Origin: an uncultured Rhodospirillaceae bacterium | GTDB taxonomy: Bacteria > Pseudomonadota > Alphaproteobacteria > Rhodospirillales > Magnetospirillaceae | Reading direction: 5' to 3' | DNA: 19,201 bases | NCBI GenBank assembly: GCA_937887565.1 | Contig: CALABS010000050.1 | Coordinates: 1 to 19,201 of the forward strand | In this document: piece by piece, positions 1 through 4,839 of the stretch | Layout: every line of letters begins with the position of its first letter | How positions within the stretch are numbered: the first letter of the stretch is position 1 | Notes under the pieces: model-generated | Databases searched by the model: none | What the model was told of the DNA's origin: nothing | What the model saw: only the letters and a program-made list of their open reading frames with translations | Program-made: the position numbers and the translations under genes

Positions 1-571
1 CTGCAGGGCGTGGCGCAGCAGGCCGGTCTGGATGGGCGTCAGCTCGGGCGGCGGCCGGCCCGCCATCAGCGCCACCAGCCGCTCGATCCCGGCGACCTGC
101 GGCGCCTGCGGCCGGTCGAACGCCACAGTGGCCCACAGCACCGTTCCCGGTGGCGGCAGGTCGGGCGCCAGCACCAGGAAGCGCCGCTCACGGGCGCCGT
201 CGGCGATCACCACGTGGAAACCGTCCGGCGTCGGCAACACAGCCCGCCGCCCCGGCCCGGCCAGCGGGTCAGCGTCCGGAGCCACAGGGATCGGCTGCGT
301 GGGGGCCGGAACCAGCCGCACCAGGTCCGGCAGCAGGTCCGGCGTCCAGAAGATCGCCGTGTCGTGGGCGGTCCGGTCCGGGTCCTCGGCGAAAGGACAA
401 CCCCCAGCGCCGGCCCACGGCGGCGTGTTCCGCCGAGCGTGGCGCGGCGGACCGCGTCGCGGCCCTGTACTCGGGATTGCGGCGCAGGAACTCCCACGCC
501 CAGCCCGCCACCGGCAGCGCTGCCGTGTCGGTGTAGGCGGCGGCGGACCGCCAGTCTCTCGTGCCTGTCAT
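1..571 (-). CDS. FseA-like excision activator (DUF6499 + DUF2285), joined by +1 frameshift; partial at window edge
   Basis: The ATG at 569-571 follows a GAGGA ribosome site. Frame 0 codes a DUF6499-type (transcriptional-regulator-like) N-terminus with AWEFLRRNPEY at residues 25-35 and RRWGLSF at 54-60; read straight on, it stops at 269 after 100 aa of unrelated residues. At TCC-TTT-C (397 down to 391) a +1 shift moves into a frame that starts AEDPDRTAHDTAIFWTPDLL. That frame stays open for 130 codons to base 1 and ends in GRPPPELTPIQTGLLRHAL, DUF2285-like. In Mesorhizobium ICEMlSym(R7A), msi172 and msi171 are fused by +1 slippage of tRNA-Phe from UUU to UUC to make FseA, which activates the excisionase gene rdfS. 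The slip codon and motif context here match. The C-terminal end is outside the window. A sequencing error or a real frameshift mutation is the alternative, less likely because the slip site falls exactly at the conserved motif. Confidence 0.8.
391..397 (-). promoter_or_regulatory. +1 programmed ribosomal frameshift site (TCC TTT C)
   Basis: On the minus strand the codons for residues 59-60 are TCC TTT, followed by CGC. Slippage of tRNA-Phe from TTT to TTC drops one base and opens GCC GAG GAC, the frame carrying the conserved downstream domain. This equals the UUU-to-UUC slip described for FseA of Mesorhizobium. The function is inferred from that parallel. Confidence 0.7.
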
Positions 572-600
572 GAAACCGTCCTCGTCATGGATGAAGGGAC

Positions 601-612
601 GGATGCGCATCC
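601..612. promoter_or_regulatory. 12-bp perfect palindrome upstream of the FseA-like gene
   Basis: GGATGCGCATCC is its own reverse complement and ends about 30 bp before the ATG of the FseA-like gene, so it lies in the leader or promoter. In Mesorhizobium the matching gene is activated by the LuxR-type protein TraR, which binds dyad operators. Whether this is such an operator cannot be told from a short palindrome in GC-rich DNA. Confidence 0.3.
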
Positions 613-638
613 AAACGCTCAGGTTGCGAAGCGCCGAA

Positions 639-658
639 CGCACCGGTAGGCCGGTGCG
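639..658. repeat. 8-bp stem, 4-nt loop inverted repeat
   Basis: CGCACCGG and CCGGTGCG face each other across TAGG, just left of the 328-bp element and about 70 bp upstream of the FseA-like start. It could be an operator or a small hairpin. There is no T-run beside it, so a terminator is not indicated. Confidence 0.35.
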
Positions 659-670
659 GCGTATCGGGGG

Positions 671-998
671 TGTCGTTTTCCGTTAAAGGCTGGACTGGCG
701 AAGAGCGGTAACCCTTACCGTTCCTGGCTTTCACGGACTTCTCGATTTCCGTTAAATCCTGGGACGGAGCCAAGATTTCCGCTAAAGCTGGACTGGCCGA
801 ACTGCCAATCGGATGACAGGCCAGGGGGTCCAGCATCTCTCGTCAAGTCTTCGACTACTGCTCAAGGTCTTCTCCTCAAAGCAAAGAAATCCGGCGCGGT
901 ACATCGCTTGCATCCTCTCGGCCCCATCTCCGAGTCCAGGAATTAGCGAACGAGTCCAGCTTTAGCGGGAACAGTCCAGCCTTTAACGGAAAACGACA
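671..998. mobile_element. 328-bp miniature transposon-like element with Tn5053/Tn7-style ends
   Basis: The ends, 671-697 and 972-998, are perfect 27-bp inverted repeats starting TGTCGTTTTCCGTTAAAGGC. Five Gs lie outside each end in direct orientation (666-670 and 999-1003), as a 5-bp target duplication would. Around the consensus TTTCCGYTAAAGSTGGACT there are three spaced repeats at the left end (from 677, 746 and 776) and three packed head-to-tail in the opposite orientation at the right end (931-950, 951-969, 970-993). Spaced sites at one end and packed sites at the other is the known layout of Tn7-like transposons. The outer bases TGTCGTTTTC match the start of the Tn402/Tn5053 inverted repeat. 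The 130-bp centre has no credible gene, so it would be a non-autonomous (MITE-like) element mobilised in trans. An inverted iteron cluster is the alternative. Confidence 0.65.
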
Positions 999-1117
999 GG
1001 GGGGTCGATGCAACCGGCACACCCCGATCGAAAGGGGTGGAAGCGCTTGATCGGGCAGGAAAAGAGCCGCCCAGCCGGCGTTCGGCGATGCCGGACGGGT
1101 GGGATGGCGATGACGGC

Positions 1118-1387
1118 TTAATTCGAAACGAGCAGGTGGCGGTAGCCGCTTTCGGTCATCCAGCGGGCGCGGGCGAGATGGCTGGCGTGGGCACGCCGGG
1201 CGCGCTCGGGCTCCTCGTCCGGGTCGATGCGCAGCACGATCCGGGCGACCTCGTCGGGATCGGCGCCGTCCGCCGCGGCGTCGAGCAGGCGCAGGTAGGT
1301 GACCAGATGCAGCCGGTCGTAGTCGGTCAGCGTTTCGCCGGTGGGCGCTACGTCGAACACCGGCGCGTCGATGCGCGGCTTCCTCAT
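1118..1387 (-). CDS. DUF2285 small protein, QseM-like antiactivator candidate
   Basis: This 89-aa protein starts at ATG 1385-1387, behind AAAGGAG seven bases upstream. It matches the short stand-alone DUF2285 family: YDRLHLVTYLRLLDAAADGAD at about residues 23-43, then RIDPDEEPERARRAHASHLARARWMTESGYRHLL to the C-terminus. In Mesorhizobium, a small DUF2285 protein, QseM, binds and inhibits both TraR and FseA and is divergent from the XRE gene qseC. Here an XRE gene is divergent 113 bp away and an FseA-like gene lies on the same strand downstream, so the same antiactivator role is inferred. No signal peptide or membrane segment is seen. Family membership is strong; the role rests on context. Confidence 0.82.
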   Translation of the reverse strand: MRKPRIDAPVFDVAPTGETLTDYDRLHLVTYLRLLDAAADGADPDEVARIVLRIDPDEEPERARRAHASHLARARWMTESGYRHLLVSN

Positions 1388-1423
1388 GCGCAGGCTCCTT
1401 TCCCTTCGGTGTTGGAGACCACC

Positions 1424-1442
1424 CGTCGGCCATGGGCCGACG
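1424..1442. promoter_or_regulatory. 19-bp palindromic operator candidate between the divergent regulator genes
   Basis: CGTCGGCC-ATG-GGCCGACG is a perfect dyad with a 3-bp centre. It lies just downstream of the -10 of the promoter for the DUF2285 gene and upstream of the XRE gene, where the XRE protein would be expected to bind and switch the two genes. QseC of Mesorhizobium controls qseM through operators in the equivalent interval. Confidence 0.5.
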
Positions 1443-1453
1443 ACCGAATGGTA

Positions 1454-1482
1454 TATGTATCCCGTGGCGACTTTTCCCTCAA
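1454..1482 (-). promoter_or_regulatory. Sigma-70-type promoter for the DUF2285 (QseM-like) gene
   Basis: Read on the minus strand, TTGAGG (1482-1477) and TACATA (1459-1454) are separated by 17 bp. Transcription would start near 1447, about 60 nt before the ATG at 1387, with the palindrome at 1424-1442 in the early transcribed region. Confidence 0.5.
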
Positions 1483-1500
1483 TGGGGCTCCATCCTGGCG

Positions 1501-1773
1501 ATGGAGGACCTTCCCGACATACTGGCCGCGAACATCCGGCGCCTGCGGCGTGAGCGCGCCATCACGCAGGAGGAGCTCGCGCATCTGTCGGGCATCGACC
1601 GCAGCTACGTCGGCCAGATCGAGCGGGCCGAGCACAAGGCGAGCGTGGTGACGCTCGGCCGGCTGGCGCGGGCGCTGAAGGTGCTCCCCGGCGATCTGCT
1701 GGCGCTGCCCCCCGATCACCCCTTCCTCTCCGAACTGGCCGGCCCCACCCAAGACGGTGACGGCGGTGCGTGA
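1501..1773 (+). CDS. XRE-family HTH regulator, QseC-like
   Basis: This 90-aa single-domain DNA-binding protein has a helix-turn-helix spanning about residues 8-65: IRRLRRERAITQEELAHLSG, then IDRSYVGQIERAEHKASVVT and LGRLARALKV. The chosen ATG at 1501 places the HTH near the N-terminus as usual. A longer frame from ATG 1432 begins inside the palindromic operator candidate and adds residues unlike the family. No Shine-Dalgarno sequence precedes 1501, so translation may be weak or leaderless. It is divergent from the DUF2285 gene and probably represses it and itself through the intergenic dyad, as QseC does in Mesorhizobium. The next gene on this strand is 2 kb away, so it is monocistronic. Confidence 0.88.
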   Translation: MEDLPDILAANIRRLRRERAITQEELAHLSGIDRSYVGQIERAEHKASVVTLGRLARALKVLPGDLLALPPDHPFLSELAGPTQDGDGGA

Positions 1774-1925
1774 CGACATACGTGGGTAGGACGCCACATG
1801 TCCGCCACCATTGCTTTTGGGGCGAAAGGGTTGGCGATGCCAACGATTTCCGGGAGAGGTGCGTGACTTTTTAGGCGTATGCCGGCCAATCGGGGTGGTG
1901 GCCAGGGGTATTGCCGTGTTCACGG

Positions 1926-2004
1926 CGATCCGGAGTCCCGGATCGGCGGATGTCCGGATCGACGGACCGCCGGATACCCGGATCGCCGGTTCTCCGTAAA
2001 TCCG
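1926..2004 (+). repeat. CCGGATCG repeat cluster with hairpin; copy A of a dispersed repeat
   Basis: CGATCCGG (1926-1933) pairs with CCGGATCG (1938-1945) over a 4-nt loop, and CCGGATCG recurs at 1954-1961 and 1978-1985. The last 26 bp (1979-2004) recur in inverted orientation at 13305-13330 with two mismatches. In both copies a GC hairpin is followed by a run such as TTCTCCGTAAATCCG, on the 3' side of a gene on that strand. It may end transcription of the XRE gene, though it lies 150 bp beyond its stop. Confidence 0.5.
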
Positions 2005-2044
2005 GGTAGGAAGGAGCTGCGCGCCCAAGGCGGCGACCGGCGGT

Positions 2045-2281
2045 GATCACCGGCGCACCGCCGGACAGACCCGCGTCGATGGGGCCGCACCGATGGGCGA
2101 GTCTACGAATAAAAGAAAATCCCGTTCAACGATTTAAGGGACACAAGTCCACGATTTAAGGAACGTTTCAATCATTCATCCGCTGCCATTCACCTTTTAT
2201 GGGAAACCGACAGGAGCCGTGCGACCGATGACGGCGACCAGCGGAGATGGAGAAGGATCACTGGCGCACCGCCGGACAGAC
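2045..2281 (+). repeat. Direct duplication of 26 bp (2045-2070 and 2256-2281)
   Basis: The two copies of GATCACYGGCGCACCGCCGG and the next six bases differ at one position. Weaker similarity extends on both sides (GGCGACC before, GTCGATGSGGCCG after), so this is a decayed duplication of roughly 60-90 bp that brackets the iteron-like repeats at 2129-2161. Confidence 0.6.
2105..2161 (+). repeat. Iteron-like repeats, possible replication-initiator or regulator sites
   Basis: ACGATTTAAGG occurs at 2129-2139 and 2151-2161, a spacing of 22 bp (two helical turns), with a weaker relative (ACGAATAAAAG) starting at 2105. The setting is AT-rich within GC-rich DNA, as at iteron origins of alphaproteobacterial plasmids. 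However, no replication-initiator gene is in the window, and two copies are few for an origin. A regulator-binding site is equally possible. Confidence 0.4.
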
Positions 2282-2559
2282 GGATGGCCGGTCGAACTGG
2301 CCGTCGATGCGGCCGGCATCGTGCCGTGCACCCTCTGCGCATGGGTCCGACGCCGCATCAGCGCGCCACGACGTCGAGCAATCTATGCGCCCGTCGCAAA
2401 ATGAAGGGCCACCAGTCGCACGGTTAGGGGCCATGTTCGCAGAATTATGGGGCCGGCTGCTGATTTATCGGCCCCGCTCGCGTCTTTGGGAGCCGACGAC
2501 ACCGGTCGGTGTCCTCCGGCCGCGCAACGAGCCTCCCGGTCGCGCCGCACGGCGCCGCC

Positions 2560-2736
2560 TCAAACGGGCGGCACCTCCTCGGTGGACACCAGCGCGTCGG
2601 CGGCGCGGTCCATCCTCGCCTGCCGGGCGAGGAGGCGATCCAGTTCGGCACGGGCCTGGGCGCGTTCGCGGCGGGTCAGGGCGCAGGACGCTAGCTCGAC
2701 CCGCAGTTCCCTGACCTGGTCGTGGATGGTGAGCAT
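2560..2736 (-). CDS. Conserved small charged protein of unknown function (58 aa)
   Basis: The ATG at 2734-2736 has a very strong ribosome site, GAGGAGGGAACG, directly before it; this fixes the start over longer upstream frames. The 58-aa product (MLTIHDQVRELRVELASCAL, then TRRERAQARAELDRLLARQA) is predicted to be nearly all helical, with heptad-like leucines, so a short coiled coil is likely. It carries no recognisable catalytic motif. It resembles small hypothetical proteins found beside DUF736 genes on alphaproteobacterial plasmids, but I cannot name the family. The 355-bp leader with a strong hairpin suggests separate control from DUF736, 355 bp upstream on the same strand. Confidence 0.72.
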   Translation of the reverse strand: MLTIHDQVRELRVELASCALTRRERAQARAELDRLLARQARMDRAADALVSTEEVPPV

Positions 2737-2825
2737 CGTTCCCTCCTCTGGTTTTGAAGACGAGGGGGCGTCACGATGCCGGGGCGGTCCGGGTCGAGGA
2801 TCGCCGCAGGCGACCGGCCTGCCGG

Positions 2826-2870
2826 CGAGCGGGGGAGCCAAAAGGCGCAGCCTTTTGGGGGGACCGCTCG
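2826..2870 (-). terminator. 45-nt two-part hairpin between the DUF736 gene and the 58-aa gene
   Basis: CCAAAAGGC (2838-2846) pairs perfectly with GCCTTTTGG (2850-2858) over the loop GCA. Outside it CGAGCGG (2826-2832) pairs with CCGCTCG (2864-2870), leaving a 5x5 internal loop. It lies 220 bp after the DUF736 stop and 90 bp before the 58-aa gene. It could terminate DUF736 transcripts or be a structured leader of the small gene. There is no classical U-tract. The rest of 2737-3091 holds nothing else I can identify. Confidence 0.45.
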
Positions 2871-3091
2871 TCCTCGAGGCGGGCCGCCCCGGCATGGTAG
2901 GCTGGGAGGTCTGAAGAGACAGACGGACCTTCGGGAGCACAGGGGCTCCCCATCTCGGCCCGCGATCGGTCGCACGGCGATCACGGCCATCACGAGCGGC
3001 GGTGCCAGCCGCTTGGCGCGTTCCAGCACGTCCGTCGTGGCCCGGAGCCGGCCGCGGCGCCCCGGGGGAGCGCCGCAACCGGTGGCCGACC

Positions 3092-3388
3092 TCAGCGGGA
3101 CCAGATCAGGGCGTAGCCGCTGTCGACCTCGACCAGGCTGGCGTAGATCGGGGCGGGGAAGCTCGGGTCGTCCAGCTTGACCGAGTGGTAGTCGCGGCCG
3201 GTCTCCTTGGCGGTCTTGCGCCACCCGGCACCGATCTCGATCCCGTTGCTCTGGGCGCGCAGGTCGGGAGCCTTGTCGCTGTCCTTCGCGGCCGGGACGA
3301 AGCGGGCCTTGATGTTGAGGGTGAGCGTCTTAATGGTGCCGGTGAAGGAGCCGTCGTCGTTGCGGGTGAAGGTGCCGATCTGAGCCAT
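3092..3388 (-). CDS. DUF736 family protein
   Basis: This 98-aa protein starts at ATG 3386-3388, after AGGAGAGGATC. It is full length for DUF736, opening MAQIGTFTRNDDGSFTGTIK, followed by a strand-rich body and ending DDPSFPAPIYASLVEVDSGYALIWSR. The domain is widespread on rhizobial and azospirilla plasmids and ICEs. Its biochemical role is unknown; it is a small, probably beta-rich cytoplasmic protein often encoded with conjugation, ArdC-like, DUF2493 and strawberry-notch genes. A leader of more than 170 bp, related to the one before the DUF2493 gene at the other end of the window, precedes it. A longer in-frame start at 3553 would run through that leader and is rejected. Confidence 0.93.
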   Translation of the reverse strand: MAQIGTFTRNDDGSFTGTIKTLTLNIKARFVPAAKDSDKAPDLRAQSNGIEIGAGWRKTAKETGRDYHSVKLDDPSFPAPIYASLVEVDSGYALIWSR

Positions 3389-3417
3389 GATCCTCTCCTG
3401 CGGGGTTCGACCGCGAC

Positions 3418-3588
3418 CACCGCGGCCTTGATGGCGATCACAAGGGCGCCGGGCGACCGGCCCGCACCCGCAAGGGCCGCAGCGCAGCGGAGGACGGCCA
3501 GGGGCCGGGCTTCTTGCCTCGCGAGGAAGCCGCGCACAGGCGCAGCCGAGCACGGCGGGGAAGAAGGCCGGCCCCCGGCCGTTGCGGG
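3418..3588 (-). promoter_or_regulatory. Conserved structured leader, copy 1 (upstream of DUF736)
   Basis: This stretch shares ordered blocks with 14327-14485. On the plus strand these are CACCGCGGCCTT, TGGCGATC, GGGCCGCAGCG, AGCGGAGGACGGC, a TTCTTG..CGCGAGGAAG dyad, CGGGGAAGAA and CCGTTGCGG. Both copies lie just upstream of a minus-strand gene in the same orientation. Several blocks can pair with themselves. It is likely a promoter/leader module shared by a regulon; a single-stranded promoter of the Frpo type is a speculative option. Bases 3589-3841 hold no other feature I can support. Confidence 0.6.
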
Positions 3589-3841
3589 ATCGAGGTCGGG
3601 CTGCTCCGCAGCCACACCCGGCGTCAGGGTCGCCAGCAGGAAAGGCCGCCGTGGTCGAGCCGCGAGCCGTTCAGCCGGAGACAACACCGCTCACGGCGCC
3701 GCAGTGCAATGCCGGATGCAACCGTGCCGGAAATAGCCGCGTTTCCCAGTCACATGGCCTCGGTCCGGGAGAAGGACCATCAACAGCTCCCACCCGCCGT
3801 GATAGCGTCGCCCGATGGAGCGGTTGGGCGGAGATGGATGC

Positions 3842-4042
3842 ATGACCCCGGAGCGGTGCCGGCTCTTCCGGCGTGAGCTGGGATGGTCGCAGGAGGCTCT
3901 CGCCGAGAAAGCGACGCTGTCGGTGTCGGCGGTGCGCGCCTTCGAACTCGGCAGGGGCTCGTCGCGGGGCTACGTGCCGGGCAGCCTCCGGCGGGCCTTC
4001 GAAGCCGCGGGCGTCCGCATGGACAGCGACGAAGCCCCATGA
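3842..4042 (+). CDS. Small XRE/HTH protein (66 aa)
   Basis: The ATG at 3842 has GGAG eight bases upstream; an in-frame ATG at 3815 has none. The protein is a lone helix-turn-helix: MTPERCRLFRRELGWSQEAL, AEKATLSVSAVRAFELGRGS, then YVPGSLRRAFEAAGVRMDSD. The final LRRAFEAAGVRM segment is typical of the many 65-75-aa HTH_XRE proteins of alphaproteobacteria that begin MTPEQCR and end shortly after an LEAAGV motif. Its target is unknown. It is divergent from the DUF736 leader (453 bp between starts), so control of that leader is plausible but unproven. Confidence 0.86.
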   Translation: MTPERCRLFRRELGWSQEALAEKATLSVSAVRAFELGRGSSRGYVPGSLRRAFEAAGVRMDSDEAP

Positions 4043-4323
4043 ACCACTGCGGCGATCAGGAGTTGAAACTTCCTGGCACGGGAGACGGCCGGCGGCGGAT
4101 GATCGCCACGGGAAAGCGCCAAAGATTGACGGTGATGATCGTCGTCGGGGGCTCCTGACGTTCCCGCCGTGGTTGGAGTCGCCCTGCACCCGGAAGCGGC
4201 TCCTGCCGTCGCCAGCCTTGCAGGAGGAAGGCACGTCGCGGGAGATGCGCCAGGGATCGACGGTCGTCAGACTCGAGACTCCGCAGGAGGCTCGATTCAC
4301 GAGAGCCCGGCGCGTGGGCTTGC

Positions 4324-4403
4324 CCGCGCGGGCGCCATGTTCGCTTGTAACGAAGGACTGCGGTTACCCTTCGCTGGACAACGGGAGCGGCGGCTTTGCA
4401 CCA
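4324..4403 (+). repeat. Interspersed palindromic repeat, copy 1
   Basis: This 80-bp unit starts CCGCGCGGGCGCCATG, contains GTAACGAAGGA with a facing CCCTTCG that can form a stem, and ends GCGGCTTT. It matches 4581-4660 at about 70% by eye. The style is that of repetitive extragenic palindromes. Confidence 0.55.
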
Positions 4404-4580
4404 TCATATGGGAACGTCCGCAGGGCGCGCATTCCTGGAGATGCTCCCTGCCCATGGCACGGCCTTCGGCCGACGAACGCCATCAGCATCCGCGGCATAA
4501 GGTTGGCATGGACCGGCCGGTAGGCCTACACGCCGTCCGGGAGCTTGGACCGCATCGCCTCTCTCCGGTCGAAACGCTGT

Positions 4581-4660
4581 CCGCGCGGACGCCATGTCGA
4601 CCGGTAACGAAGGATCCCAGTCACCCTTTGCCAAAGGCGGGATCAGCGGCTTTACGCCAG
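4581..4660 (+). repeat. Interspersed palindromic repeat, copy 2
   Basis: This is the second copy of the 80-bp unit, 257 bp downstream in the same orientation, sharing CCGCGCGG, GCCATGT, GTAACGAAGGA, ACCCTT and GCGGCTTT. Its translation gives SPFAKGGISGF on one strand and LIPPLAKGDW on the other. Such strings are often produced when repetitive palindromes are translated, so the overlying frames should not be read as genes. Confidence 0.55.
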
Positions 4661-4797
4661 GAGCTGAGTGTCTGCCCCCGAACCGGACGCTCATCGACCC
4701 GGCGCCTCCTAAGCAACCCTCCACGAGGAAAAATCATTGCGGCGAAAAACAACTATTGAATAACGACGAATTCGTGTAGACTTAAGGAGCTCAAAAC

Positions 4798-4839
4798 TTG
4801 ACTGATTTTTGGGAAGCGGGCCAGTCCAGATGGGGGTAG
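4798..4839 (+). promoter_or_regulatory. Possible 13-codon leader ORF coupled to hamA
   Basis: AAGGAG (4784-4789) is correctly spaced for a TTG at 4798, not for the HamA starts. That TTG opens 13 codons ending in TAG at 4837-4839, which overlaps the HamA ATG at 4830 in another frame. Translational coupling would explain how HamA, which lacks its own good ribosome site, is translated. It may also be chance. Confidence 0.3.

Larger units (their letters stand above)
1774..2559. other. 786-bp gene-free, repeat-rich interval
   Basis: No ORF here has both family-like sequence and a good ribosome site. The interval holds a cluster of CCGGATCG repeats and a hairpin (1926-2004), two iteron-like repeats (2129-2161), and a direct duplication (2045-2070 and 2256-2281). 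At 2498-2513 is a small inverted repeat (GACACC/GGTGTC), just downstream of the 58-aa gene that ends at 2560. The part near 2105-2210 is clearly AT-richer than the surroundings, as expected of an origin or promoter. Confidence 0.5.
4043..4829. other. 787-bp gene-free interval before the Hachiman operon
   Basis: No convincing gene is present; overlapping frames on both strands lack ribosome sites and family-like sequence. The interval contains the duplicated 80-bp repeat (4324-4403 and 4581-4660). From about 4725 composition turns AT-rich, leading into the defence operon; the Hachiman promoter probably lies at 4735-4785, but I see no clear -35/-10 pair. An AAGGAG at 4784-4789 sits too far from the HamA start to serve it directly. 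Confidence 0.5.

Noticed and set aside
1..571. FseA-like gene as a simple pseudogene
   Set aside because: The frame change falls exactly on a TTT-C slip site in a conserved motif and the second frame is intact for 130 codons; programmed frameshifting explains this better.
585..836. 83-codon minus-strand frame across the left end of the small element
   Set aside because: It crosses the 27-bp inverted repeat and two binding-site repeats, has no ribosome site and resembles no family.
671..993. Repeats as a CRISPR array
   Set aside because: The repeats are in opposed orientations, uneven in spacing and diverged, with no cas genes.
666..1004. G-run beside the inverted repeats as part of a Tn3-type GGGG terminus
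   Set aside because: A Tn3 end would show GGGG at the left and CCCC at the right on one strand. Here both sides read G on the plus strand, so the run fits a direct target duplication, with the caution that a G-run is low in complexity.
1432..1500. Upstream ATG start for the XRE regulator
   Set aside because: It begins in the centre of the dyad operator candidate and adds residues not typical of the family.
2219..2404. 61-codon frame after the iteron-like repeats as a Rep remnant
   Set aside because: AGGAG is badly spaced for its starts and the product has no winged-helix or Rep motif.
4169..4779. Overlapping frames giving strings such as SPFAKGGISGF
   Set aside because: These strings come from translating the duplicated palindromic repeat, not from a selected protein.
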